A stretch of 64,000 bases of DNA from Bisporella sp. PMI_857. Lineage: Eukaryota > Ascomycota > Leotiomycetes > Helotiales > Helotiaceae. The notes under the pieces are model-generated. The model made no database searches and was not told the DNA's origin. It saw only the letters and a list, made by a program, of their open reading frames with translations. The stretch is from assembly GCA_021307315.1 (NCBI GenBank), contig JAJSPD010000073.1, positions 124,001-188,000 of the forward strand, in the 5' to 3' direction. Below are positions 33,341 through 44,904 of this stretch, piece after piece. A program made the translations under genes and the position numbers. Each line of letters opens with the position of its first letter. The first letter of the stretch is position 1.

Positions 33341-36300
33341 TAACGACTGTCTTGCTGTGCTCCATACTTCTTTGCAACTAAATTTCTTGAATTGGCATAT
33401 CTAATCTATGGTTGAAATTAAAGCCAAACGACATGTCTTGCATCCTGAGCCCTATCGGCTTGACAATGAAACATATTTTAGACTAGGCACATACATTTGG
33501 TAAGTTCAGGGAGTGTAACCTGTGATTGCTGGGCTGCTATTGTGTATCGCTTAGTTTGAAATTCTAAATGTCCAGCCTTTCCCTACATACTGTACGTACT
33601 GTAGTCGTGATATTTGCCATATGGGAAAAAGCGCCAGTCGCTTTATTAGGCGAGCCCTGCACCAGTAGCCGCCGTTATTTTAGCGTTTCAACAACTTAAT
33701 GTCCACCAAGTTAAATTACGGAAGTACAACCACAAAGTCTTCGTCCTTCTAACATTAATAACCCGGTTTACTACAAATATCGACCTTACCTTACCGTTTC
33801 ACTTTCTACTACTGCTGAAAACCTAGCAGTATTCGCCAGAGACTCCTTTAAGTCCTAACGGAAGCACACCTTTTCCCTACCAACAGTACTTCCCCGCCGA
33901 CATACATTTTAATAAATCTTTGCTTATCAAATAATAATGAACTGCACCGGTATTCGCTTTATCGAGACTTATCCCGCTGTTTGCTGGTTATATAACTTTT
34001 CGAATCGATGCCATGCATTCGAGGTTTGGTTAGGAATACCAGCCTGAATCAGCTTTTTCAGCAAGCCAGATTTACCTGCACTTCAGCTGAGTGAGGGGTT
34101 GCTTTTACTAGGAATCCTTACAATGTTTGGCCTTCTTGCGCCTATATCAGACATTTTACGTCCAGACTCGCGGCGCGGGTGGTTCGGCCGGTTTCTGTGG
34201 TACCTAGGAGGTTTCATCGTCGCTGCTTGGTTGGTTACTTCAGTTGTAAGTATTGAACCCCGTCATTTGGAAGTTTCTTGTAGAAGTACAAGCTGAATTT
34301 CTTGCAGACACGTACTACTTTGGGTGCTTTAGGGAGCTTGCAGCTTAAGTTTGATAGCTAAAGTTAGTATAAATGCTTTTACACTGTTCAATTTTTCCTT
34401 TCTTTGACTATAAGCAGTAAACATTATTACAACGGCTCTGTAGGTGCCAAATGGGACTCCAACGTCCCTTAGCTGGTAGCATGCAGTATATTAAGTGTGA
34501 TATAACGTATTAAACGCGCGTTTTGTAAAATCCACTGCTCTCCTCTCGTTTCTAAGTGTGAGCTCCCTTTTTACATCAACAATATTCTTGTTATTCTGAG
34601 TCTGCTCGTAAACTCATATACTCTGCGCATTTTGCAACACTACAATTTTCGTTTTTCAATATTATGATGAATAGTGCCGATTGGAATCTGTTGGCAATGT
34701 ACTCGTCGTGCCTTCCTTTTGAAGTTGGAATCGAGTGACTTGCCGTACTAGTAAATATCATGACGGTGAACTCGTGCACGCCGTTCCTTCCGTTGCAAAT
34801 TCTTGAACAGAATAAAGAGATCTCGAATCGGAATTTTGTGTTGCAATAAACACTTCCTGACAAAGTCCTTTGATGATCACACGCGCTATTCATTTATAAA
34901 TTTGAGACAATATTGCAAATACTGTATCAAAAAACAACATAATGCTTCATCTTTATCGACATACAAGCTCAACTACGAGCCGAAGCTGTGCCATCTTATC
35001 ATACTTTATCGTTTAAGATTACATAGCTCAATCAAAATTCTCCAGATGATAGTAGTTGGAGATTTAGGTGCTACTGAGTAATCCAGCGGCTTCTCAAATA
35101 ATTCGAAGATTTCCTGCAGGAACTCGGCAAATATCAGGGACATTCGCCTGGCCTGCACCCCATAATTGCCAAGAAGCCTGATCATCCGCGATCAAATTGC
35201 CGCTGACTTGATTATTCCCATCTCCACCAATGGGTTCTGGGATATACAACGTCGTAATGAGAATTATGCGTCCCAATGAAGGCATCTCCCAGCGATCAAG
35301 TGATGCATAGCTAACAAATATTTCCATTAAGCATTTTAGCACTGCGTTGAGTACTGAGACACACACTTGTGGTTCACAGAATAGTGGTAGGCATTCATGG
35401 ATGTGTCTGATATGAGGCGGATATAAGCATATTTCATGTTTCAACTTGACAGTATATACTAAATATTGCGTCAGGGTGACTCTTAACAACGCTCTACCGA
35501 CGCAACCCGAGTGGATTGGACATGGGCAAAGATCGCCGTCAGGCAGGAAATGACGCAGTTGAATTGTCGAAATCTCCTTTGAACACTTCCTCCCGCCTCA
35601 AAATTACAGATCTCTAATAACATATATTGCACAAACACCGTTATACAAGATGACCTCCGGGGGGGTTTCCGGTTACAGAAATGGGACCCTTCGACTTTCC
35701 GCAGGCATTTGCTCATATTAACAATGTTACATCTAGCATTCTGAGCCTTGTCGAGAGCTATGCAAATCTAGGAGCATGCTCAGGTGCTGGCCCCATGGGA
35801 GCGTCATTTAGTTATGATACGGGAAGTCTTTGGCTTTCAGCGAAGACTGATCCCATACTAGCACTATGCTGGCAGGAGCGGAGCAATCGGGGATAGCAGG
35901 AAGTAGTCCGGATAGAATACATTAATACAGCCCAATAGTTTGGCCATCTGTGTGACTCGGAAGAACGACCGGGTCTATTCTCTATGTCATAGAATCTTGA
36001 TCCCAGTCCCCAGTCCGAGGTTCCGCCTTCTCCGTAACTCCTTTAAGTGATTAGTCTGATGATAATAAAAATTCATCTTCTTTGCAGCAGTCTATGTAAC
36101 TTTAGATCAAAAACTCCGCCTATTAGTCCTTCTTGTCACAATATGGGCAGAAAGGATATTAATGAAATACCGGGATCTTCAGGGCATTGTGAAAGGAGAA
36201 GCGAGTCTCGGCTTTATTCATCCAGTCTCTCACCATTCCTGAGAGTACCCTGGTCTATTCCCCGCAAATTCTGCAATGCATGTACTATATCGCGTTACTG

Positions 36301-36741
36301 ATTGCTAGCAGCCATGATCTGCGGAATAACGCCAGGATTTAGTAGCCACATACTTCATCCGGACCCGTTGTGGGGATATCAACCGAACACTAAGTTTGAT
36401 CACACTGATATTCCAGAATGGAGTTCGGGGAGATATCCTTATTATTGCAGGGATTGCTTTGCTCCGTCTCGTGGGGTACCTTGTATAGCATCAACGATAG
36501 ACTTTTCCGAACTCCTTTACCCTTTAGGGAGTTATGGGCTCTATTGGGCTTATGAGTGGTTGTTAGTGGCTTCCTGGAACCTCATTTGAAGCCAATGAAC
36601 CTAGACATATAGTCTTGCAAGATTCACGGTCCGTAGCGGACCGGAGAGGGGTGTAATCACGATATAATGATCATGACGCTTCCGCATAAGAAATAAGCGT
36701 AGCTCCAAAATACGGCTACAATATTCATCATCGGATTCACA
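33341..36741. other. Gene-poor, AT-rich interval with coding remnants
   Basis: About 3.4 kb without a convincing gene. Remnants that I can point to are listed here. At 33937-34023 an ATG frame begins MNCTGIRF. At 34056-34258 an open stretch contains LLLLGILTMFGLLAPISD and RRGWFGRFLWYLGGFIVAAW, two likely membrane helices, ending at a GTAAGT donor-like site. At 35094-35250 (minus) a stretch reads GNNQVSGNLIADDQASWQLW. A 95-codon frame at 36302-36589 shows no known motif. They look like decayed genes in a low-constraint region. The last few hundred bases should include the GH16 promoter. Confidence 0.45.
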
Positions 36742-37705
36742 ATGCATTTCTCTGGTGCAGCAGCGCTGTTGTTTGCTCTAACCGCTTCAGTAGAGGCAGT
36801 CCGTACCATAATCCCAGCAACGTCCTTCAACTCACAAACCGATTTCGACACAGACTGGAACTACAATTATCCATGGGGCACAGACCACAATGGTGGCGCT
36901 CGCATGGCCAAAAGTCAAGTGCAATTCTCCAGCGGCCAGTTGACGTTGACGGCGAAGAAAGTCACTGGACAACCGGATGCAAGCCATGGAGGCCAGGCCA
37001 TAAAGATCAACTACCTTTCTGGTGCGATTCACGCCAAAGAGCATTTTAACGTGTCTCGCGGGGGTGGCTATGACTTTACTGGAGAATTTAAAGCAACGAC
37101 AACGAAAGGAACGTGGCCGGCGTTTTGGTTAACTGCCGTCAATGGTTGGCCTCCTGAGGTACGAGAGTACCTTTGTATATTTAGAGCACGAGACTTATGA
37201 AACATTATATGTTTTCAAGTTTTTCCCAGAAAAAATCGCTGACTCTGAAAATTCGTAGGTTGACATGGCTGAATGGAAAGGGTCCGGGAAAATATCATTC
37301 AATACCTTTAATACCTCCTCGGTGCTTTCTTGGAAAGATGTTACTTACTCGAATCCCGGAAACTTTCACTCGATCAAGTGCGAGATTCGGGATATCAACC
37401 AGAAGGATGTGTCAGTCAAATTTTATATGGATGGCGCGTTGCAAGCGACCCATGTTGGAGGAGGTTATTTTGGCAAGCCTTTATATCTGTACGTCTTTTG
37501 GCGTCATGGAATAATGTAGTATATTATGAAGCTGACTTTCTACTTTTGCAGCATCATCAATCTACAGATGGAGGGATCATCTGGCTCGCCTGGCCCAACC
37601 ACTGGTAGGTTATACTCGCAACCTCACCTTTTCCAAAAAGCTAATTTTAAGTAAGACACCCTTTACCAAGTTCGAAATTTGGCTGCCGTGAGCTACAACC
37701 CATAA
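36742..37705 (+). CDS. Secreted GH16-type beta-glucanase-like protein
   Basis: Four exons: 36742-37158, 37259-37488, 37552-37604 and 37656-37705, giving 249 aa. The signal peptide is MHFSGAAALLFALTASVEA. The protein is a concanavalin A-like jelly roll: SGAIHAKEHFNVSRGGGYDF, then TKGTWPAFWLTAVNG. The GH16 catalytic motif ExDxxE is assembled exactly across the first splice junction, as PPE|VDMAEW, which strongly supports that intron. The last exon (DTLYQVRNLAAVSYNP) is short and its acceptor (AGTAAG) is the least certain of the model. Family knowledge: endo-acting hydrolysis or transglycosylation of beta-1,3(4)-glucans or related polysaccharides. Probably extracellular, with N-glycosylation sequons (FNTSS, FNVS). 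Confidence 0.87.
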
Positions 37706-38884
37706 GGGTAGTAGGTCTGCTGTGAATCTTTCTATCTATATTTGACAGTTTGACAGTTTGACAGTTTGACAGTCAAATCTTTCTTATGTTTTGTGCTTGT
37801 AGTTTGCAGATATTGAAGTCAAATAAATCCCTTTTGCACATCTCACCAATTAAACAAAGGACGGCTTGCTGTCCTTTATTTTATGAATCTTCGTGTGAAA
37901 AGGCCTGAAAAGCTTTGTGGCTCTGACCAGTGGTGAAAATTCCGTTTTCAAAGATGAAAACTTCACATTACTTAACTTTACAGTACAGAAATAAGACCAT
38001 TCTTACTTATTCAAGCAAATATGATCTTGCGATTACACCGTACTCCAATTTCTAAGGGGCTTATATCGTAATTAAATTCTTAGTAGAAAATGCGATAAAA
38101 AGTGTTAAAACATTAGTAAGAAATGTTATGGGTACCTCGGATAGTCGGAGATCTCTCACTCAGTTAGCGAACCACTAACGGTAAGACATCTTCATTTCTA
38201 AGGGGGAGCTTGCAACTCCTGCTACATAAACCTACAAAGCAAATGGGAACCCTCCTGGTCTACTCTAAAAAAAAGAAAACGCAGCTAGGGTCACACGAGA
38301 TGGTGTTTTACTTATGCATTCTTTATACCGTATTCTAGGTGCCGTTGATCCACAACGGCAATGATGGTATAGCTCGCTGTATTGCTGTTTAAGGTTTGGA
38401 TCGTGATTCGTGGGTGAAGACGAGGCGCAGGCGAGTCGGTCTGCGTCGTAGGGAAATTGGAAAGTAAGCAAGAGCCCGATCAGCTCTTCAGGTGGTCGGA
38501 TTCGTACAGACCATAAGCAAATTTCGGAATCAAAACCAAACCTTGCAAATAGCGCACAGACCCAAAAATTTCCAGAATATTAGGACATGTACGAAGCATC
38601 CAATCAAATGCAGATGATACGATTATATATCATCTTGTGTAGCTGCAGTGATAAAATCACGAACGTCATTTCTTTTTACTCCTGTTCTTTATGATGTAAT
38701 TGTGAGCAGATTCTAGGCAGCCTTCGATCACCGATATTAATGCCCTGGGTTACGTGTTTTGGCCTACTTGTATTAATATATGAGAACCCGCCTGCTCTCA
38801 GGAAGTTGTAGGAAAACAGGTTCACAGTTTTCAACATTGTTAAGCTCAACCACTTCAGCCAGGGTTCCTTTCAAGCACCACATC
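37706..38884. other. Intergenic region between GH16 and the PAF-AH-like gene
   Basis: About 1.2 kb, AT-rich, with the TTGACAGT tandem repeat and no supported gene. The last 150 bases should contain the promoter and leader of the hydrolase that follows. Confidence 0.5.
37742..37773. repeat. TTGACAGT tandem repeat (four units)
   Basis: Four perfect head-to-tail copies of the 8-mer TTGACAGT, immediately after the GH16 gene and flanked by TATATTTGA-like sequence. Probably a short microsatellite-like array in the 3' region. Confidence 0.8.
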
Positions 38885-40045
38885 ATGCGAATCATCCTTC
38901 TCAATTTAATGCTAGCCGTCGCAGCTGGTGCTGCCCTCCTTCCAAACCTCACTGGCCCTTACGATGTTGGCACCACAGTCCTCGAGATAGTAGATAGCAC
39001 TCGCTCGGATCCATTTTCCCCGACTCCTCAATCTCGAGATCTCGTCGTAACACTCTTCTACCCAACTCAATCCAATTTCTCGGAAAATTGCACCTTGGCT
39101 TATCAATTCCCTCCCAGTACCGCGGCATTTGCTGACAGCTACTTTGGGCTACCTGGAGGTACCTCCGGAGCTTTTCAGACCCGAGCCTGTAAAGACGCCC
39201 CGTTGGCTCGGCCAGATTTGCCTTTGTTGCTGTTCACACCTGGACTGGGGGCCCCGAGGCTCACTTATAGTTCAAATTTGGCAGAAATTGCAAGCTACGG
39301 TTGGAACGTGGCGTCTGTGGACCATCCTTACGAGACCCTGGTGGTGGAATATCCCGATGGCCGTGTGGTTTTTGGAAACCCTTTACTTCCGTCTAATGCT
39401 ACCGAGTCCGAAGCTAATGACTGGTATCTGAAAAGGCTTGATGTTCGTGTAGCTGATGTGATATCTGTACTCAATGGACTGAGCAACCCACTTGTCGTAT
39501 CACGCATACCAGGTTTCAAGCCTGTCTCGTCTTCTGAGACGGAAGCATGTCGCAACGTATCTGGATTTAGAACAGACAAGATAGGGATTTATGGCCACTC
39601 TTTTGGAGGTGCAACATCGCTGATGGCGATTACAAACGACACGCGCTTCCAAGCAGGGATTAACCTCGATGGGTCACTTTGGGGCTCGGCCATAGAGGAG
39701 GGAACTGATGTACCATTCATGATAATGAGTCGGCCGGGCTTCGCCAATAACCAGTCATGGGCTGCCGCATGGCCAAATCTGCGCGGCTTCAAGCGCGAGT
39801 ACTTGGTGGATGGCGCTCTGCATAACTCCTACACCGATTTGCCTATCTTCAGGGATTTATTGGGTGATAAATTCCCTCCTGGCCAAGATGTAGGCCCAAT
39901 TACTGGCTCGAGGATGTTAGCAATTGTGACAGGGTTTGTTGACGCATTCTTCGGGCGATTCTTGAAGAATCAAGAGCGTCCCTTACTAGATGGGCAAGGG
40001 ATGGAGAATTATCTTGAAGTAACCCAGGTTATACCGCTAGAATGA
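38885..40045 (+). CDS. Secreted PAF-acetylhydrolase-like alpha/beta hydrolase
   Basis: Single exon. I use the ATG at 38885 (386 aa) because it starts a clear signal peptide, MRIILLNLMLAVAAGAALLP; an upstream in-frame ATG at 38780 would bury it. The body matches platelet-activating factor acetylhydrolase (plasma/isoform II) proteins: RDLVVTLFYPTQ, then LPLLLFTPGLGAP, SYGWNVASVDHPYE, nucleophile elbow GIYGHSFGGAT, and a GALHNSYTDLP region for the catalytic His. Many N-glycosylation sequons fit secretion. Family activity is hydrolysis of short or oxidised acyl esters of phospholipids; fungal members are often of unknown substrate. Confidence 0.9.
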   Translation: MRIILLNLMLAVAAGAALLPNLTGPYDVGTTVLEIVDSTRSDPFSPTPQSRDLVVTLFYPTQSNFSENCTLAYQFPPSTAAFADSYFGLPGGTSGAFQTRACKDAPLARPDLPLLLFTPGLGAPRLTYSSNLAEIASYGWNVASVDHPYETLVVEYPDGRVVFGNPLLPSNATESEANDWYLKRLDVRVADVISVLNGLSNPLVVSRIPGFKPVSSSETEACRNVSGFRTDKIGIYGHSFGGATSLMAITNDTRFQAGINLDGSLWGSAIEEGTDVPFMIMSRPGFANNQSWAAAWPNLRGFKREYLVDGALHNSYTDLPIFRDLLGDKFPPGQDVGPITGSRMLAIVTGFVDAFFGRFLKNQERPLLDGQGMENYLEVTQVIPLE

Positions 40046-42102
40046 TAGCTCTTGAAGGAGTAATCTAGGTGGTCTTGCGTACCTAGATAAGTTAGCTATA
40101 GAATTGAAGGCTTAGAGAGCCGGTTGCAACAAAAGCAAATCTATAACGGGATAATATAGAATCTATGGCGTAAATCTTCGCTTGCCTCTGAGTATCTTCA
40201 GATTTGATTGTGGAAGGTGGCTATTAGACTGTACTCGAAATGTCATTTCACAAGGAGTAGAATAGACATACACAGTACTTATATTGATTATACATGCCAG
40301 ACAATTACTATTTGTCTCTTGAGCCTAGTCTCGTAGTTTCTACCACGTTTTGATCATCGTCTACCTTGAGGTCATATTACGAAGCTTAGCTACATGTAAT
40401 CTCCCAGAATAGGTAACTGGGTTATGTCCTCAGCACTCAGTAGGTAGCATCAAGTTTTTTGCTAGAGCCTTCGCTATCTGCCACCTGTCGAGGCTCGTCC
40501 TGTTGCTTTCCGACATCAGGAACAAGTTTGAGTAATCGCATGTCTCCATGGACTTCCGGTGATAAAATCGTAACCCGGAAGCAGGGTTATTTGGTTTCCA
40601 GGTTCATTATCTTAACTACTAAGATGTTAAAATGATTTAGCAAAGCATAATTTTGGACCAGAAGTTACTTATAATAGATCTCAGCTGAATACTACACCTG
40701 AAGTTTGCGCAAGTTTAGTTGAATGATGATTATGGGTAATATCAGTACAGGAATGTTCATCGTGATGTGTGCACAGGCACTGACTGACTCACTAATGTGG
40801 AATGTTGGAAATGCAAGCAGCTCTAAGTGGTTAATCTAAAACAATACAGAATTTACAAAAGAACTGCGTAATTACGTATGAAGTTTTCTTAGGTCTTCGA
40901 TAATTCTGAACGGCTTTATGGCTTAAATTTAGGATCTATTCAACCATAATGGAACCTGTAAACCATCTAAGTCATATTTGAAAGCCAGAAAATTTTTCTT
41001 ATGAGATTTAATTTCACTGTTACTTCTAGTAGTATTGTGAGCTTCTACCTGAGGCTTTGCCTATGCATAGATTCTGGAGACATTCGAAATTTCAAGTTCA
41101 CATGATTGTTGGCTCTCTCTCACTCCGCCATTCAGGGGAGAGTGTGAGAAATGCAGGGAGAAAGAGAAATCAAACCAGTAGAAAGCACAAAAATGCGGCG
41201 GGAAGAAGTGATTAGTTCACATAGATAGGTTCATAAGCTGGAATTGACAATATACTCTCGAAGTCAAAGGTTCCCTTTTCAAAAGATGGTAAGACGTAAG
41301 TAGGGCCATGCAAAGGCTGACTCTCCATTATTGCGCAGACGGCAATATAAGTTAGAGATTACAGTCAGTTTAAGGTGCAGTAATTCATTTTCCAATTCTC
41401 AAATGTAAGTATTATGATATTCTGTATTCGTTTGGTTCCTTTATCTGTTTTCCAACAAAGGTTTTATACAATTGCAACAAGCTGACCCTGCTGTAATAAC
41501 TCTAGCCTCTTTTCCGCACTTGCCTTCCATATTTTTATTTCAAACGTGTTATTGAATAATACCACCTGAAGTACTCGAAGATATGATGAATAGGACTAGC
41601 CCGGCTTGTGAGACTACCCGAAGTTAAAATGATCTTCAGGCAGTCTAAACAAATTTAAACATAGCCTGTTAGACTCCGTTGCTAGGCAAATTAGATAAGA
41701 GCATCTTAAGTGACTGTGAAGGGCAAGGGGCTGAGCGTAACCGGCAACTATTTAATGAGTCTACTTAGGAACCCTTTGTGGGCTTAGAAGCAATTCTCTT
41801 CCAGATTGGAGCTAACCCTGGCTACTCCTTAGTGGGACATATTTTTTGAGGCTGGTAAAAGATGCGACAGACAGGCAAATCCAGGACAACCATAGGTTTT
41901 CGCATGATCCCTGCTCAAGTTTTTCTCACATGCGTTGCCCATATTGGGGAGACTTACAGGTGTTATTTACCTTGATACATTGTTGCCTTGCACTTGCACA
42001 TCTTGTCTTCTACACATTCAAGATTTATGAGTTATTAATGATATTTAAGCTGAGTGCCTCGAACAGCTGCGCACGCTAGGCGGCACTTCTAAGCCAAATC
42101 CT
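40046..42102. other. Gene-free interval of about 2 kb
   Basis: AT-rich between a plus-strand gene end and a minus-strand gene end. The longest frame (77 codons at 41846-42079) shows no motif. I see no transposon termini, tRNA or long repeat. Content unknown. Confidence 0.5.
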
Positions 42103-43124
42103 TTAAGCAAGTCGCAAATCTCCAAACACCGCACGATGATCACTGAGGTAAACATTGTCCTGGATGTTGTTGAGAACCTCGTAGCGGTCCATAACCCATC
42201 GGTTTTCTGTCACTGGGCCAACCCAAAGATAGTCGATTCGCGATGCTTTCTCGATAGAAAGGAAGCCGGTATAACTAGTTGGGATGTCAATGCATAATCA
42301 TGGGCAAGATCAAAGGTCTCAGATTTTATCTGCTTTGACAGGACGAATTCATCATGAAATTATACAGATGCCCTGACAAGAGTAACATTAATAGAGACCA
42401 CTTACGTCTCATAAGGACCAAATCTTGTTGCATTTGTCGCTAGGTTATATAACTCGCCCAAGTACCCGCTCGCTAGTAGAGCTTGGTACGCCTCACCGGT
42501 GGGCTCTGAGTTAAAGTCGCCCGAAAGAGATACACCAAGAGGTCCCCAGGCAGCCTGCACAGCCTTGATTCTTTCTAAAATAACACGGACTCCCTCAGAG
42601 CGAGCCCAACCGCTGACATTGTCTAAATGGGTGTTTGCAGCGATGAATCGTTTGCCAGACGTAATATGCTCAAATACTCCGATGGTGACAACCCGTCGGC
42701 TTCCAGCAAACCATCCAAAAGAGGGGACATCTGGAGTCAATGAAAGCCATTTGGTTTCGTTATACAAAAGCGTCAAAACCGAAGATTTGTATAGGATAGG
42801 AGAATATTCGCCACTTTGTTTGCCATCATCACGTGCGACACCAATATGTGCCCAAGCAGACCCCAGGCCACTTTTGATATCTTCAAGTTGCGCATGCAAG
42901 GCCTCTTGTAAGCCGATGAGAGTTACTGCGCTAGAGTCTGGTCCCCCAGCCGTCTGCGAGAGCTGGTTTATAACGAGCGGAGCCCTTGTGGACCACGGGC
43001 GTTCATTTCCCAGCGATATCGTGTTGGCATAACGAATGTTGAATGTTACTAGTCGTAAATTCAGTTCTTTAGACATAATCGGGGCAATGAGTGCCAAAGA
43101 TAAGATGAAGCTGTCAAGCCTCAT
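42103..43124 (-). CDS. Secreted endonuclease/exonuclease/phosphatase family protein
   Basis: Two exons, 43124-42406 and 42274-42103, with a 131-nt intron, giving 296 aa. A signal peptide is visible at the N-terminus (MRLDSFILSLALIAPIMS). The EEP fold motifs occur in order: LVTFNIRYAN, LIGLQEALHAQ with the metal-binding Glu, ANTHLDNVSGWAR, SLSGDFNSEPTG, DYLWVGP and finally SDHRAVFGDLRL with the catalytic Asp-His pair supplied by the second exon. The length matches fungal EEP proteins often annotated as metal-dependent phosphohydrolases. The substrate (nucleic acid, phosphoinositide or sphingolipid) cannot be set from sequence. Confidence 0.9.
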
Positions 43125-43885
43125 ATTTATGGAAGCGTCGGCTGTAGATGCTGTATTATGTTTCTCAAGCGTAACATCAAGGAATGGCGACCACCTAATG
43201 CAACAACCAAGAAAATTCTAACCCACTGATGTGAAGTGATATACGCAGTTAAGAATATGGGAGTGATGGATTACAAAAGAGAAAGCATGTATGCACTTTT
43301 CAAGAGATTATGGGTCGCTACAGCAGCTGCCCACATGGGCGGACGTGAGTATTAAGGATCCAATAGCAGAAGCCGGGGAAACATGCATGGCCTGAGTGTA
43401 CATCTTGGTGCGGAGTAACTCTCCAAAAAAGTTGATGATCTCGCGGTACTGATGTGGCAGGTGGGTTGCATAATCGGCTCCTGCATTTGACGACACTTCA
43501 CATGTGATAGCCTGATGCTTCTGAACAATCGTTTTTAATACTATATTGGTGACCATAATCAAGAGTGTTATCTATATTATCTCCCTTTTGCAGTACCAAC
43601 AATTAAAGTCTTAACTAAAATAATACTCGAAATACATGTCACAAGTTGATCAGTATACCAAAGGAGAGCCACGTGATCACTCAGTCAAATAGGGTAGATC
43701 CGTTTGCCTCATACCTCAACCGAGATGCTACCATCTTGATACCAGCTTCTTCGAGTCTTCGATTAAATCAAGACGGTTCTGGTCGGGAAGTTACTGCCGA
43801 GAAATCGTCAGAAATGACTCACCTAAGATGCAATTAAGAAGCAAGCTCCTGTGCTGTAGTAAGCCAAAACATGACGGTGGGAGGT
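43125..43885. other. Intergenic region with a small coding-like remnant
   Basis: Includes an 84-codon minus-strand frame at 43562-43308 whose second half (QYREIINFFGELLRTKMYTQ) looks protein-like and may be the tail of a lost gene. I do not recognise its family. The rest is AT-rich promoter-type sequence. Confidence 0.4.
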
Positions 43886-44578
43886 TTAGGGGGGTTTCCT
43901 AATATTCCTTAAAGTCTCAACTATTTCATGAAGAATCTTCCAAGAGCCCCAAGGTTCTTCTCCACGACCCTCTGCCATTAAAGCTTTCACTTTATCCGTC
44001 TCAAATTTCTTGTCTATCACCAGAGCTGGCGTTGATTGGCCATGGAGGTGATAAAATATAGTCATCCATTGGGCTCTAGAAAATATTGCGAACAAGTCCT
44101 CCTCGTTTCCGTGCCGTCCAACTCTGGTGCTCCAGAGATAACGCTAGAGTGTGAGATTCTTGTGACACATGAAGAATAGCTTGCCAATGAACTGACCAGA
44201 CGCCATATATCCACGTAGACGGCAAAACGGTCTTAGCGGCAATGGCCTAATACCATGTATTGTGCAATACGATAGTGCTGTAGGATCTTCCCCTTCTCCA
44301 TAGCCTTCAGGCTCGAATGCAAGGATGCCGGGTTGAAGTGCGAATTCCCATATCATGTGTCGGATTTCTATAATAAGCGGTGAAAACAGAATAAACGATT
44401 CCGACTCGGATATCTTGGGATGAACAAATTCTACTTCGTTCGCTTCAAACACGGCAATAAATTCCACTAGACCTGACTGATATGATAGCGCTGCTTGTCG
44501 GGTGCAAGTAGTTTGGTGGCGGAACAACGAAAATGATTTAGAGTTTACCAAAGCACTATACGTCCATAGTGTTATCAA
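43886..44578 (-). pseudogene. 2EXR-domain gene interrupted by an in-frame stop
   Basis: A continuous 231-codon reading frame is broken by one TAG at 44146-44144. The N-terminal part has the 2EXR-type signature FILFSPLIIEIRHMIWEFAL at about residues 62-81, a fungal domain often found in expanded families of unknown function, followed by PGILAFEPEGYGEGEDP. After the stop the same frame continues as RYLWSTRVGRHGNEEDLFA through WKILHEIVETLRNIRKPP. No good donor/acceptor pair removes the stop. It is either a recent pseudogene, a read-through product or a base-call error. Confidence 0.6.
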
Positions 44579-44904
44579 CTAGGTCGAGAATAGTCCTTAT
44601 CTCATAAATCAGATCCTCTCCACGTAATAGCCGTAATTTGGCTCACAAAATGAGTGCTTCACCCTTTCGGCTAATAGAAAGGCTCAGAGAGTGGTTTCTC
44701 TCCAAGGGTCTGAAAGGAAATCGTCAAAAATTTGTTAGTAGCTCGGCAATTCAAATTTGATTTTATTAACAAAATTTTAGGGGCTTTATTCCCTTTACCA
44801 ACTTTTATAGAAATGCTGAAAGCAGGCAACTCAACATGGATCGCCACTCAAGGTAGACAAAATTCCACTGATGTGTTTCCATTATGCCGATCCTATAGGT
44901 TTCA
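44579..44904. other. Spacer between the 2EXR relic and the alcohol dehydrogenase
   Basis: About 330 bp, AT-rich, upstream of the 2EXR frame and downstream of the dehydrogenase stop codon. No feature seen. Confidence 0.45.

Noticed and set aside
36302..36589. 95-codon plus-strand frame upstream of GH16
   Set aside because: No recognisable motif or signal peptide, and it sits in relic-type sequence.
37742..37773. CRISPR-like repeat
   Set aside because: Four directly abutting 8-mers without spacers; a simple tandem repeat in a eukaryotic genome.
42499..43032. 177-codon frame antisense to the EEP-family gene
   Set aside because: The minus-strand protein has ordered family motifs; the antisense frame has none.
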